Shown: positions 33,802 to 42,170, counted from the first letter of the stretch. The stretch: DNA of 43,737 nt from Miniimonas arenae (GCF_006351005.1 NZ_VENP01000027.1:1-43737); one strand, 5' to 3'. The notes: generated by a model from the sequence alone, not told the origin. Numbers and translations are program-made.

Positions 33802-35319
33802 GTGGTCTCGTTCGTCGACCGGGTCGTCCTGCACGTCGCAGGCGGTGACGGTGGGCACGGCTGCGCCTCCGTGCACCGGGAGAAGTTCAAGCCGCTCGGC
33901 GGCCCCGACGGCGCCAACGGCGGAGACGGGGGCGACGTCGTGCTCGAGGTCGACCCCCAGGTCACCACGCTGCTGGACTACCACCACCGTCCGCACCGCA
34001 GCGCGCAGTCCGGCGGTCAGGGGCGCGGCGACATGCGGCACGGCGCGAACGGCGACGACGTCGTTCTCGGCGTCCCCGACGGCACCGTGGTGCGGGCCCA
34101 GGACGGCACCGTGCTGGCCGACCTCGTCGGCGCCGGTGCCCGCTACGTCATCGCGCACGGCGGCCGCGGCGGCCTCGGCAACGCCGCCCTCGCCTCCCCC
34201 CGCCGCAAGGCCCCCGGCTTCGCGCTGCTGGGCGAGCCCGGCGAGGAGGTCGAGGTCGTCCTCGAGCTCAAGTCCGTCGCCGACGTCGCGCTGGTGGGCT
34301 TCCCGAGCGCCGGGAAGTCCTCGCTCATCGCCGCCATGAGCGCCGCGCGGCCCAAGATCGCCGACTATCCCTTCACCACGCTCGTGCCCAACCTCGGCGT
34401 CGTCCAGGCCGGGTCCGAGCGCTTCACCGTCGCCGACGTGCCCGGGCTCATCGCGGGCGCCAGCGAGGGCAAGGGCCTTGGCCTGGAGTTCCTGCGCCAC
34501 ATCGAGCGCTGCGCCGTCATCGTGCACGTGCTGGACTGCGCCACGCTCGAGCCGCGTCGCGACCCGATCACCGACCTCGACGTGATCTCCGCCGAGCTCG
34601 CCGCCTACGCGCCCGACCTCGACATCGCCGGCGGCCGCGTGCCGATCCTCGAGCGCCCGCAGCTCGTCGTGCTGCACAAGGTCGACGTGCCCGAGGCCAA
34701 GGAGCTCGCCGACTTCGTCAAGCCCGAGCTCGAGGCCCGCGGCCTGCGGGTCTTCGAGGTCTCCAGCGCCTCGCACGAGGGGCTGCGCCCGCTCACGTTC
34801 GCGCTCGCCGAGCTCGTCGCGCAGGCTCGCGCCGCCGAGCCGCCGCCCGCGCCCGCGCCCGTCGTGGTGCGCCCACGCGCGCACGGTGACGCGCTCTTCA
34901 CGGTCACCAAGGTGAACACGCCCGACGGCGAGGCGTACCAGGTGCGCGGCGACAAGCCGGAGCGGTGGGTGCGTCAGACGGACTTCGCCAACGACGAGGC
35001 CGTCGGCTACCTGGCCGACCGGCTCGCGCGCCTCGGCGTGGAGGACCAGCTCGCCAAGGCCGGTGCGCTGCCGGGCGACACCGTGGTGATCGGCGCGCTC
35101 GTCGGCGGGGTCATCTTCGACTGGGAGCCCACGCTCAGCGCGGGCGCGGAGCTCCTCGCGCCGCGCGGCACCGACATCCGGCTGGAGGAGTCCGGCCGGC
35201 GCAACACGCGCGAGCGGCGCGAGCAGTACACCTCGCGGATGGACGCCAAGACCGCCGCGCGCGAGCAGCTCGCGGACGAGGCCGACCGCGGGGTGTGGAC
35301 CGACGCGGACGACGCGTGA
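33802..35319 (+). CDS. obg: GTPase ObgE/CgtA
   Basis: A 505-aa ribosome-associated GTPase acting in 50S assembly and stress response. The glycine-rich Obg fold (1-160) begins [20 protein letters not shown]. The G domain has [11 protein letters not shown] near residue 169, [12 protein letters not shown] near 190, [16 protein letters not shown] near 212 and a G4 motif HKVD near 292. An OCT domain follows, near 360-440, and a charged tail [10 protein letters not shown] to the end is longer than in E. coli. Start: GTG at 33802 with GAGGAG upstream. It overlaps proB by GTGA, so translation is coupled. Confidence 0.96.
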   Translation: MVSFVDRVVLHVAGGDGGHGCASVHREKFKPLGGPDGANGGDGGDVVLEVDPQVTTLLDYHHRPHRSAQSGGQGRGDMRHGANGDDVVLGVPDGTVVRAQDGTVLADLVGAGARYVIAHGGRGGLGNAALASPRRKAPGFALLGEPGEEVEVVLELKSVADVALVGFPSAGKSSLIAAMSAARPKIADYPFTTLVPNLGVVQAGSERFTVADVPGLIAGASEGKGLGLEFLRHIERCAVIVHVLDCATLEPRRDPITDLDVISAELAAYAPDLDIAGGRVPILERPQLVVLHKVDVPEAKELADFVKPELEARGLRVFEVSSASHEGLRPLTFALAELVAQARAAEPPPAPAPVVVRPRAHGDALFTVTKVNTPDGEAYQVRGDKPERWVRQTDFANDEAVGYLADRLARLGVEDQLAKAGALPGDTVVIGALVGGVIFDWEPTLSAGAELLAPRGTDIRLEESGRRNTRERREQYTSRMDAKTAAREQLADEADRGVWTDADDA

Positions 35320-36518
35320 GCTCGCCGACGAAGGCCGTCGCGGTCACCGAGCCCGACGGAGCCACCGAGCCCGACGGAGCCACCGAGCCAGAAGGTGCCG
35401 ACCGCTCGTCGCTCCTGCAGGCCCGGCGCGTCGTGGTCAAGATCGGCTCGTCCTCTCTGACCCAAGGCGGGGGTGCGCTCGATCCGGAGGCGGTGACCGC
35501 CGTCGCCGACGCGCTCGCCGCCCGGCGCACGGCCGGCACGCAGGTGGTCCTCGTGTCCTCCGGTGCGATCGCGGCCGGCATCACCCCGCTCGGCCTGCCG
35601 GCCCGGCCGCGTGACCTCGCCACCCAGCAGGCCGCTGCGAGCGTCGGCCAGGGCCTGCTCATGGCGCACTACACGCGCGCCTTCGCGGCGCACGGCCTCA
35701 CGGTCGCACAGGTGCTGCTCACCGCGGACGACGTCGTGCGCCGCGGCCAGTACAAGAACGCCCAACGGGCGCTGGAGCGCCTGCTCGCGCTCGGCGTCGT
35801 GCCGATCATCAACGAGAACGACGCCGTGGCCACGGACGAGATCCGGTTCGGCGACAACGACCGCCTCGCCGCGCTCGTCGCGCACGTGGTGCAGGCCGAC
35901 GCGCTCGTCCTGCTCACCGACGTCGACGCGCTCTACGACGGCCACCCCAGCCTGCCGACGTCGCGGCGGATCGCCGTCGTGGCCTCGGCGGCCGACCTCG
36001 ACGGCGTCGTCGTCACCCAGCGCGGCAGCGGGGTGGGCACGGGCGGCATGACCACCAAGGTGACGGCCGCGCAGACCGCGACCGGAGCCGGGATCCCGAC
36101 CCTCGTGGCCGGCGCCGCCCGGATCGCCGACGCGCTCACCGGCGCCGACGTCGGCACGTGGTTCCGCGCGACGGCGTCGCGTCCGCGGACCCGCCGGCTC
36201 TGGCTCGCGCACGCCGCGCACACGCGTGGCCGGCTCGTGCTCGACGACGGCGCGGTGCGCGCCATCACGCACGGCAAGCGGTCGCTGCTCGCGGCGGGCG
36301 TCGTGGGCGTGGAGGGGGCGTTCGAGGCGGGCGACCCCGTCGAGCTCGTGTCGCTCACAGGTGTCGTGGTCGCGCGCGGCCTCGTCGCGTACTCGAGCGA
36401 GGAGCTGCCCGAGCGGCTCGGCCGCACGTCGGAGCAGCTGCGGGAGCGGTTCGGCCACGGGCACGACCGCGAGGTGGTGCACCGCGACGACCTCGTCGTC
36501 GTCGCGCGGCGTCGCTGA
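35316..36518 (+). CDS. proB: Glutamate 5-kinase
   Basis: A 400-aa amino-acid kinase for the first step of proline synthesis. Signatures are [16 protein letters not shown] near residue 37, [11 protein letters not shown] near 78, [18 protein letters not shown] near 165 and [12 protein letters not shown] near 240; the PUA domain covers about 300-385. The N terminus has an 18-bp direct repeat coding [17 protein letters not shown] that is not part of the enzyme core. The GTG start overlaps obg. proA, which often follows, is absent from this window. Confidence 0.95.
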   Translation: MSSPTKAVAVTEPDGATEPDGATEPEGADRSSLLQARRVVVKIGSSSLTQGGGALDPEAVTAVADALAARRTAGTQVVLVSSGAIAAGITPLGLPARPRDLATQQAAASVGQGLLMAHYTRAFAAHGLTVAQVLLTADDVVRRGQYKNAQRALERLLALGVVPIINENDAVATDEIRFGDNDRLAALVAHVVQADALVLLTDVDALYDGHPSLPTSRRIAVVASAADLDGVVVTQRGSGVGTGGMTTKVTAAQTATGAGIPTLVAGAARIADALTGADVGTWFRATASRPRTRRLWLAHAAHTRGRLVLDDGAVRAITHGKRSLLAAGVVGVEGAFEAGDPVELVSLTGVVVARGLVAYSSEELPERLGRTSEQLRERFGHGHDREVVHRDDLVVVARRR

Positions 36519-36533
36519 GGCGAGGCTCAGCGA
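36512..36533. terminator. Hairpin spanning the proB stop codon
   Basis: TCGCTGAG (36512-36519) pairs with CTCAGCGA (36526-36533) around a 6-nt loop, between convergent proB and the flavin reductase gene. Confidence 0.5.
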
Positions 36534-36536
36534 CCC

Positions 36537-37118
36537 TCAGCCGACCTGGGAGTGCGGCCCCGTGCCGTGGTAGGTCCGGTCGACGTACACCAGCCGCGGG
36601 GCGCTGGGCTCGCCGTCGGGCGAGAGATCGTCGGCGAGCTCGAGCACGCTGGCGACCACGAGGTAGCTGCTGCCCGCGCGGACGCGCTCGTCGATCGCGA
36701 TACGTGCCCACGCGTTGACATCGGCGAGCCGCGGCTCGCCCGTGGGCAGCCACGTCAGCGGGACGCCAGCGAAGCGGTCGATCCCGGGGGTCGCGAAGCG
36801 CGTCGAGAGCTGCGCGTGGTCGTGGGAGAGGAAGTGCACGACGGCGGAGCTCGCCTCGCGCAGCGCCGGCCACGACGAGGACACCTCCGTGATGGAGAAC
36901 GCGAGCACGGCCGGATCGGCGGACACCGAGATCACCGACGTCGCGGTGAAGCCGACGGGGTCGCCGTCGGGCCCCGCGAGAGTCACCACCGCGACCCCCG
37001 CGGGGTGCCGGCGGAAGAGGTCCTTGAAGGTGCGCGGCGTCACGGAGCCGGACGCGGCGGGGGAGACGTCAGCGCTCACGGACGCACGGTCCTCGGTTCG
37101 GGGCAGGTCGAGGGTCAC
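36537..37118 (-). CDS. Flavin reductase family protein
   Basis: A 193-aa protein of the HpaC/flavin-reductase-like (split-barrel FMN-binding) family, which supplies reduced FMN or FAD to two-component monooxygenases. FRRHPAGVAVVTL near residue 39, GFTATSVISVSADPAVLAFSI near 58 and LSHDHAQLSTRFATPG near 96 are family hallmarks. Start: GTG at 37118 lies 7 nt after TAGCGT (complement of 37126-37131), so it is probably leaderless. A longer reading to 37232 would overlap the -35 box of the divergent promoter and has an odd His-rich start, so it was rejected. Its likely partner is the divergent LLM monooxygenase. Confidence 0.87.
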   Translation of the reverse strand: MTLDLPRTEDRASVSADVSPAASGSVTPRTFKDLFRRHPAGVAVVTLAGPDGDPVGFTATSVISVSADPAVLAFSITEVSSSWPALREASSAVVHFLSHDHAQLSTRFATPGIDRFAGVPLTWLPTGEPRLADVNAWARIAIDERVRAGSSYLVVASVLELADDLSPDGEPSAPRLVYVDRTYHGTGPHSQVG

Positions 37119-37225
37119 GCTGTCGACGCTAGGACGATCCGGGCGCTCGCGGCGAGCGGACGTGACGGGTTCCACGATGTGGACACCGCCGTCGGGGTGA
37201 TGGCCTTGCTCACCCTCGTGATGAG

Positions 37226-37254
37226 TTGACACGACAACCTCTCCGGCCTACTTT
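37226..37254 (+). promoter_or_regulatory. Near-consensus sigma-70 promoter of the SAM-IV/LLM transcript
   Basis: TTGACA (37226-37231), a 17-bp spacer and TACTTT (37249-37254). Transcription should start near 37261, two bases before the riboswitch. Confidence 0.85.
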
Positions 37255-37262
37255 GGGGACAC

Positions 37263-37378
37263 GGTCTCGAGTATCAGCGACAAGCCCCGGCTCGCTGGTC
37301 GGCAACCCTCCTCCTGCGGTGGGGTGCCCCGGGTGACGACCAGGTCCTGGCTACCTGCCCAGGGCAAGCGCTCGTCCG
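37263..37378 (+). promoter_or_regulatory. SAM-IV riboswitch
   Basis: The aptamer follows the actinobacterial SAM-IV pattern as I recall it from the mycobacterial example: GGTC opens P1 at 37263, then CAAGCCCCGGCT, then CGGCAACCCTCC, GCGGTGGGGTGCCCCGGGTGA and the closing GACC at 37338-37341. A CCTGG/CCAGG hairpin and GGCAAGCGC follow, as expected for the peripheral stems and pseudoknot. SAM binding would report methionine/SAM sufficiency and lower expression of what follows. The expression platform is not obvious: there is no terminator with a U tract, and the next element is the Shine-Dalgarno of a leader peptide. Confidence 0.93.
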
Positions 37379-37398
37379 CTCCCGCGGAAGAACGAGGA

Positions 37399-37500
37399 AT
37401 GAACACGATGGTCACGCGAGTGCAGAGCCCCTCTCCGCTGCTTCCCGCCTCCTCCTCGATGATGTGTGGCACGCCCTGCGCGTGCATGTGTATGCGCTGA
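37399..37500 (+). CDS. Met/Cys-rich leader peptide, 33 aa
   Basis: An ORF of 33 codons begins with ATG at 37399, preceded by GAGGA 3-5 nt upstream, and ends with TGA at 37498-37500. The last 13 residues are MMCGTPCACMCMR, with four Met and four Cys, far above chance in this GC-rich genome. It lies just after the SAM-IV aptamer and 159 nt before the monooxygenase start. I infer a ribosome-stalling or speed-sensing leader for sulfur amino acids: low Met- or Cys-tRNA would halt the ribosome near the end of the ORF and change folding downstream. Actinobacterial cysteine-rich attenuator ORFs are known in mycobacteria, but one with both Met and Cys behind a SAM riboswitch is new to me. Translation is not proven. 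Confidence 0.6.
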   Translation: MNTMVTRVQSPSPLLPASSSMMCGTPCACMCMR

Positions 37501-37533
37501 CGGCGGCCGGAACGGGATCTTCTCCCACCAGCT

Positions 37534-37595
37534 GCTGGCCCACCAGAGCCAGCCTCCCGCCGTCGTGCCCCGGCTCGCGTTGCTCGCGGGCGCCC
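37534..37595 (+). promoter_or_regulatory. Hairpins between the leader peptide and the LLM gene
   Basis: Two stems can form: GCTGGC (37534-37539) with GCCAGC (37548-37553), and GCTCGCG with CGCGGGC (about 37573-37591, one G-T pair). They occupy the place where an attenuator would be expected. No U-rich tract follows, so Rho-dependent or translational control is more likely than intrinsic termination. Confidence 0.35.
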
Positions 37596-37659
37596 GACCT
37601 CGCCTCCTACGGCCCCGGTCGGCCACACATCACCCTGCTCGTGCAGAAGAGGACCACTC

Positions 37660-38667
37660 ATGTCTGTCCAGAACCTCCCCACCCCCGCCGACAGCTCCAG
37701 CCCCGCCTTCACCGGCCGCCTGCTCCTCGGCGTCGACCTCACCACCACGGGCGCCAAGGCGCCCCTGCACCGCCGCAGCTCGGCCGGGACCGGCCAGCGC
37801 GTCTCGCTCGGTGACGTCGCCGACTACGTGGCGCTGTCGCGCGACGCCGGCGCCGAGCTTGTCACGTTCGGCGAGTCCTTCCGGCTTGACGACGCCCCCC
37901 GCAACGACGCCTGGCTCGACCCGGCCGTGATCGCCTCCCGCCTCGCCGCGGCGGGCCTGCTCGACGGCGGGCCGCGCGTGGTCTCGGCCCTGCCGGCCGG
38001 TTTCCTCGACCCGATGAGGCTCGCCCGCGCGATCGCCGGCATCCACGCCCGATCGGGCGGACGCGCCGGCTGGCAGCTGCCGACGTCGACGACGTCGGGC
38101 GGCGTGCACGCCGAGGTGCGTCGCGTGTGGTCGCTCACGCCCGAGGCCCGCACGGGCGGCCGCGCGCCGCTCCTGGTGACCGCGCCGACCGACCCGGCGA
38201 CCGCCGTCGTGGCCGGTCGGTGGTCCGACGTGGTGCGCCTGCGCGTCACGGACGTGGCCGAGGCGCGCCGTCGCCGGCTTGCGATCCGCACGGCGGCCGA
38301 GCAGGCGGGTCGCAACCCCGACGACGTGCGCGTCGTGGTCGACGCCGTCACCGTGATCTCCAACGACGCCGCGAGCGCGCTGTTCCGCGCCGACCTGCTG
38401 CGCGACCTGGGCACCGTCGAGGGGCCCGAGCCGCTCACGGTGGCCGGGACGGGCCGCGGGGTCGCGGACGTGCTTCAGGAGTGGGTCGAGGCGGACGCGG
38501 CCGACGGCTTCGTGGTGCTGCCCGGCTCGCTGCCGACCGATGTGCTGGCGATCGCCGGATCGCTCGCCCCCGAGCTGCGCGAGCGTGGCCTGCTGGCGCC
38601 CGCTGACCCGGTGGTGGCCGAGGCGCGGGTCGGTGGTGCGGCGCTCTCGCTGCCCGAGCTCGTCTGA
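37660..38667 (+). CDS. LLM-class (luciferase-like) flavin-dependent monooxygenase
   Basis: A 335-aa protein with the TIM-barrel layout of bacterial luciferase/SsuD-like enzymes: GRLLLGVDLTTTGAKAP at the start, DVADYVALSRDAGAELVTFGE near residue 50 and a C-terminal VADVLQEWVEADAADGFVVLPGSLP near 268, typical of the family. It has no other cofactor domain and needs reduced flavin, which the divergent flavin reductase could supply. A SAM-IV riboswitch and a sulfur-amino-acid leader peptide precede it, so a role in releasing sulfur from organosulfur compounds is likely; the substrate is unknown. The ATG at 37660 has AGAGGA upstream. A terminator follows. Confidence 0.85.
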   Translation: MSVQNLPTPADSSSPAFTGRLLLGVDLTTTGAKAPLHRRSSAGTGQRVSLGDVADYVALSRDAGAELVTFGESFRLDDAPRNDAWLDPAVIASRLAAAGLLDGGPRVVSALPAGFLDPMRLARAIAGIHARSGGRAGWQLPTSTTSGGVHAEVRRVWSLTPEARTGGRAPLLVTAPTDPATAVVAGRWSDVVRLRVTDVAEARRRRLAIRTAAEQAGRNPDDVRVVVDAVTVISNDAASALFRADLLRDLGTVEGPEPLTVAGTGRGVADVLQEWVEADAADGFVVLPGSLPTDVLAIAGSLAPELRERGLLAPADPVVAEARVGGAALSLPELV

Positions 38668-38685
38668 GGCGATCGCCTGGAAGCC

Positions 38686-38718
38686 GGAAGCCCCGCCACG
38701 ATCGGTGGCGGGACTTCC
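38686..38718 (+). terminator. Terminator after the LLM gene
   Basis: GGAAG-C-CCCGCCAC pairs with GTGGCGGG-A-CTTCC, 13 bp with one mismatch and a short loop. Confidence 0.85.
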
Positions 38719-38837
38719 GCGGGAGGCCGCTCCGGCGCTAGCGGGCCTCTACCTCCGTCGACGACCGAGGCCGCCGACGGCGCTTCGCGGCTGTTCGGCC
38801 GCTCGACCAGTCTCGTCCGCGTCGGCGCCGCCCACGC

Positions 38838-38851
38838 GGGACGAAGGTCCC
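38838..38851. promoter_or_regulatory. Third, weaker DosR-type box candidate
   Basis: GGGAC-GAAG-GTCCC matches the arms of the classic DosR box exactly, and the core GAAG-GTCC resembles the two other boxes here (CAAG-GTCC). No good -10 lies at the expected spacing on either strand, so it may be chance. Confidence 0.3.
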
Positions 38852-38900
38852 GTCGGCTCGTCTCGCCTCGTCTGGTCGACAGGCGGCGGGCGCGTCACAG

Positions 38901-38944
38901 GCACGGCCGGGGCACGGCCGGGGCACGGCAGGGGCACGGCAGGG
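38901..38944. repeat. 11-bp tandem repeat, four units
   Basis: Four copies of GCACGGC(C/A)GGG run head to tail. Apart from this array, the terminator and the box at 38838, I see no gene I can support in 38668-39021. Confidence 0.9.
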
Positions 38945-39021
38945 GCGCTGCAGGGCACTGTGCGGCCAGACGTGCGAGACTGTGCGCTGGCCCTGCCCAG
39001 GGCACTGCGGAAGGAGACAGC

Positions 39022-39171
39022 ATGGCGAGCTCGCTGGTGATCATGGCCGAGGCGGCCCACGAGTCGGCGTACCACAGCCCCTACCTGTACGGCGGAGTGG
39101 CGCTCGGCGTCCTGCTGTTCCTCCTCCTCGCGACCTACGCGTTCCGCAGCGTTGGCACGCGTCGCCGCTGA
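39022..39171 (+). CDS. Small single-pass membrane protein, 49 aa
   Basis: An ATG with a strong AAGGAGA Shine-Dalgarno opens a 49-codon frame. Residues 1-20 are polar ([20 protein letters not shown]), followed by one hydrophobic helix ([17 protein letters not shown]) and a basic end RSVGTRRR, so N-out, C-in by the positive-inside rule. It overlaps the nadD start, which suggests translational coupling. Similar tiny membrane proteins upstream of nadD are frequent in actinobacterial genomes as I recall. Function unknown. Confidence 0.85.
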   Translation: MASSLVIMAEAAHESAYHSPYLYGGVALGVLLFLLLATYAFRSVGTRRR

Positions 39172-39811
39172 GGCGTCCGCGCACCGCGCCCGCGGCGGCA
39201 CCGGTGCGCGACGCGCCCGCCGCCGCACGGGGATCATGGGTGGCACGTTCGACCCCGTGCACCACGGTCACCTCGTGGCCGCGAGCGAGGCGGCCGCCGA
39301 GTTCGGCCTCGACGAGGTCGTGTTCGTGCCGACCGGGCTGCAGCCGTTCAAGACCGACCGCCGCGTCGCACCCGCCGAGCACCGCTACCTCATGACCGTC
39401 ATCGCGACGGCGTCCAACCCGACCTTCACGGTGTCCCGGGTCGACATCGACCGCGAGGGCACCACGTACACCGTGGACACGCTGCGCGACCTGCGCGCCG
39501 AGCGGCCCGAGGAGGAGTTCTTCTTCATCACGGGCGCCGACGCTCTGAGCCAGATCCTCACGTGGAAGAACGCCGAGGAGCTCTTCGAGGCGGCGCACTT
39601 CATCGGCGTGACGCGCCCGGGCCACGACCTCGACGGGCACGGACTCCCGGTCGACAAGGTCTCCCTGCTCGAGGTGCCGGCCATGGCGATCTCGTCGACG
39701 GCGTGCCGCGAGCGGGTCGAGCGCGGCAAGCCGGTCTGGTACCTCGTGCCCGACGGCGTCGTGCAGTACATCAACAAGCACCGGCTCTACCGCGTGGACG
39801 AGGGAGGCTAG
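39152..39811 (+). CDS. nadD: Nicotinate-nucleotide adenylyltransferase
   Basis: A nucleotidyltransferase that makes deamido-NAD from NaMN and [16 protein letters not shown] holds the HxGH site, [17 protein letters not shown] lies near residue 55 and [15 protein letters not shown] near 175 has the ISSTxxR motif. The frame opens at TTG 39152, inside the end of the small membrane gene, giving 219 aa; an internal ATG at 39236 would give 191 aa but leaves nothing before the nucleotide-binding strand, so the TTG start is preferred. proA, usually near nadD, is absent. Confidence 0.93.
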   Translation: MARVAAEASAHRARGGTGARRARRRTGIMGGTFDPVHHGHLVAASEAAAEFGLDEVVFVPTGLQPFKTDRRVAPAEHRYLMTVIATASNPTFTVSRVDIDREGTTYTVDTLRDLRAERPEEEFFFITGADALSQILTWKNAEELFEAAHFIGVTRPGHDLDGHGLPVDKVSLLEVPAMAISSTACRERVERGKPVWYLVPDGVVQYINKHRLYRVDEGG

Positions 39812-39813
39812 CC

Positions 39814-41085
39814 ATGAGCACCGAATCCCAGCCGACGGGGGAGCGACGGCGTCGTCGTCGCGCCGCACAGGCGGCCGCCGGGGACGGGTCGGGCGAGAAC
39901 AGGGCGGTGGAGTCCGGCGCGGCTGCGGCTGCTGCGACTCCGAGCGCCGCGGCGTTTGCGCCCCCCGCCGGGGCCGGTCAGGCGGCGCCTGCAGCGGGCG
40001 AGGCGTCCGACCGGACCGAGCTGATGCCTGCGCTGTCCGACGAGACGGCGCCCGTCGAGCCGGTCGCGGCCGAGAGCGCGTCCTCCGCGAGCTCGGCCTC
40101 GAGCGGGCCTGCGACCGAGCCGCCCGCGAGCCGCACGCTGACGCGACGCGAGCTGCGGGAGCTGCGCGCGTCGGGCACGTCCGAGCAGGTCATCGCCGAC
40201 CTCGCCGGCCAGGCGACGGGTGCCGGCACCGAGTCGGGCTCGAAGGGCTCAGCCTCCGGAGGCGGTCGGTCCGCCGCCGGCGCGACCTCGTCCGCCGCGG
40301 GCGCCGCGACGAAGCCCGACGCGCCGGCCGAGCCGAGCACGCCGTCGCGCCGCTCGATGCGTGACCGCCCGCCGCCCGCGCAGACCGCGGTGCCCGGGCG
40401 CGGCGAGCGCGTGCCCCCCGGCTTCCCGACCGTCCGGCCGCCGGCCTCTGCCCAGGGCGTGCGCAGCGTGGACGAGACCGGCGGGCTGTCCGAGGTCCGC
40501 CCGACGCGGTCCCAGGACTCCCCGGTCGAGGTGACCGGACCGCTGGACTGGCAGTCCAGCGTGACCACCGGGAACGCCGGCGTCGACGCCGCCAAGGCGG
40601 CGGAGTCGGAGGCGCCCGACGGCGAGGACTCGCCTCCGCCGCTGTCCGCGGCGCCGCAGCGCCGGTCCGTCCTGGGCGGGGCGAGCGCTACGCGAGGTGA
40701 GTCGTCGCGCGCGACGCTCGGTGCGCCGTCGTCCGTCCCGCCCTCGATCCCGCCGGCCTCCGCGTCGACTCCGGCGACGCCGTCGCTGTCCGAGGCGACG
40801 GAGTCCACCGCCGCGGACGACGCCGAGGACGAGACGCTCCGTCCGCCCGTGTGGGAGCCCGTGCGCAGCGACGCGGGCGCCAGCGTGCCGACGCCCCCGC
40901 TGGCGCCACCCCCGTCGCCCCGGAAGGCCTTCGGCGCCGCCGCCCCGGCCACGGAGAAGGCGGCTGACGCGGAGCACGCCGACGACGAGCCCCGACGCTC
41001 CTGGTGGTCCACCCCGGTGGGCTTCCTGCTGCTGGGGGTGCTCGGCGTCGGGCTCGGCGTGGCGCTGTTCCTCCTGCTGACCTGA
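39814..41085 (+). CDS. Long disordered protein with C-terminal membrane anchor, 423 aa
   Basis: A protein of unknown function starting 3 bp after nadD. Residues 1-395 are low-complexity Ala, Ser, Pro, Gly, Glu with an Arg cluster ([14 protein letters not shown]) near the start and one conserved-looking patch, SRTLTRRELRELRASGT, near 107. One hydrophobic helix ends the protein (VGFLLLGVLGVGLGVALFLLLT). It is probably tail-anchored with the disordered part in the cytosol. TRRELR patches are common in Micrococcales membrane proteins of this type. It sits between nadD and rsfS, so it is likely in one transcript with them. Confidence 0.82.
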   Translation: MSTESQPTGERRRRRRAAQAAAGDGSGENRAVESGAAAAAATPSAAAFAPPAGAGQAAPAAGEASDRTELMPALSDETAPVEPVAAESASSASSASSGPATEPPASRTLTRRELRELRASGTSEQVIADLAGQATGAGTESGSKGSASGGGRSAAGATSSAAGAATKPDAPAEPSTPSRRSMRDRPPPAQTAVPGRGERVPPGFPTVRPPASAQGVRSVDETGGLSEVRPTRSQDSPVEVTGPLDWQSSVTTGNAGVDAAKAAESEAPDGEDSPPPLSAAPQRRSVLGGASATRGESSRATLGAPSSVPPSIPPASASTPATPSLSEATESTAADDAEDETLRPPVWEPVRSDAGASVPTPPLAPPPSPRKAFGAAAPATEKAADAEHADDEPRRSWWSTPVGFLLLGVLGVGLGVALFLLLT

Positions 41086-41169
41086 CCGCTCGCCTGACCG
41101 ACCGACCCCGACCCACTCACTGCACGACCACCGTCGTCTCGCCCCGAGACCCGACAGACCGGAGCCGTT

Positions 41170-41562
41170 TTGACCGCATCGCCCACCGCCGTCGAGCTCA
41201 CCGTCGCCGCAGCCCGCGCCGCCGCGGACAAGAAGGCCGAGGAGATCATCGCGCTCGACGTCTCGGAGCGGCTCGTGCTCACCGACGCGTTCCTTGTCGC
41301 CTCGGCGTCCACGGAGCGTCAGGTCGGCGCGATCGTGGACGGCATCGAGGAGGCGCTGCACGCGCGCGGAGTGAAGGCGCTGCGTCGTGAGGGCGTGGGG
41401 CAGAACCGCTGGGTGCTACTCGACTTCGGTGACCTCATCGCGCACGTCCAGCACAGCGAGGACCGCGAGTTCTACGCGCTCGAGCGGCTGTGGCGGGACT
41501 GCCCGGTGATCACCTTGCCGGACGACGTGCGCCACCCCGCACCGGCCGGTCCGGAGGCGTGA
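41170..41562 (+). CDS. rsfS: Ribosomal silencing factor RsfS
   Basis: A 130-aa protein that binds uL14 and blocks subunit joining in starvation. AADKKAEEIIALDVSERLVLTD, ASTERQVGAIVDGIEEAL and NRWVLLDFGDLIAHVQHSEDREFYALERLW are clear family blocks. Start: TTG at 41170, with GGAG just upstream, which is the opening of the frame that includes the whole N-terminal helix. The order nadD-(unknown)-rsfS-phosphatase is like that of mycobacteria. Confidence 0.95.
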   Translation: MTASPTAVELTVAAARAAADKKAEEIIALDVSERLVLTDAFLVASASTERQVGAIVDGIEEALHARGVKALRREGVGQNRWVLLDFGDLIAHVQHSEDREFYALERLWRDCPVITLPDDVRHPAPAGPEA

Positions 41563-42170
41563 CGGCCCGACGCGTCGTGCTCTGGCGGCACGGCCAGACC
41601 GACTACAACGTCGCCGGACGCCTGCAGGGCCAGGTGGACATACCCCTGAACGAAACCGGCCGCGCGCAGGCGAAGCAGGCCGCGCGCCTCGTGGCCGAGT
41701 TCCACCCCGCGCTGGTGGTGTCCTCGGACCTGTCGCGCGCCGTGGCGACGGCGCAGGCCGCCGCCGAGTTCCTGGGGCTCGACGTCGTGACCGACGAGCG
41801 GGTGCGCGAGCGCAGCTTCGGCACCTGGGAGGGCTTGCACGACACCGAGATCGCCGAGCGCTGGCCTGAGGAGAACGCGGCCTGGCGGGCCGGCGGCCAC
41901 CCTGAGGGCGTGGGCGCGGAGACGCGCGGGGCGGTGGCCACCCGGTTCGCCGCGGCCGTGCAGGAGCACGCCGAGGCGCTCGACGGCGAGCAGACCCTTC
42001 TCGTGGTGGCGCACGGGGCGTGCATCGCCGTGGGGATCACGGCGCTGCTCGGGCTCGACGCCGACCAGTGGGCGGGGGTGCGTGGGCTGGGCAACTGCCA
42101 CTGGAGCGTGCTCCAGGCGTCGCCGCGGGAGCCGCGGTGGCGGCTCGAGGCGCACAACATCGCGCCGTGA
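41559..42170 (+). CDS. Histidine phosphatase family protein, GpgP-like
   Basis: A 203-aa phosphoglycerate-mutase-like phosphatase. The catalytic RHG motif is in VVLWRHGQTDYNVAGRLQGQVD near residue 7; the second His is in VVAHGACIAVGI near 151; SSDLSRAVATAQAAA and RERSFGTWEGL are also typical. The mycobacterial gene at this position (Rv2419c) is glucosyl-3-phosphoglycerate phosphatase, so that reaction is possible, but other sugar phosphates or phosphoesters cannot be excluded. Start: GTG overlapping the rsfS stop by GTGA, with GGAGG upstream, so the two are coupled. Confidence 0.92.
   Translation: MTARRVVLWRHGQTDYNVAGRLQGQVDIPLNETGRAQAKQAARLVAEFHPALVVSSDLSRAVATAQAAAEFLGLDVVTDERVRERSFGTWEGLHDTEIAERWPEENAAWRAGGHPEGVGAETRGAVATRFAAAVQEHAEALDGEQTLLVVAHGACIAVGITALLGLDADQWAGVRGLGNCHWSVLQASPREPRWRLEAHNIAP

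Noticed and set aside
37119-37232. Longer N terminus for the flavin reductase
   Set aside because: The GTG at 37232 overlaps the -35 of the divergent promoter, the added residues are His-rich and unlike the family, and a good leaderless start exists at 37118.
37255-37270. DosR-like box GGGGACACGGTCTC upstream of the LLM gene
   Set aside because: Spacer is 3 nt, not 4, one arm is imperfect, and the sequence is accounted for by the start of the SAM-IV P1 stem.
38738-38926. 62-aa minus-strand ORF downstream of the LLM gene
   Set aside because: Arg-rich composition, no Shine-Dalgarno or -10 seen, and overlap with the tandem repeats.
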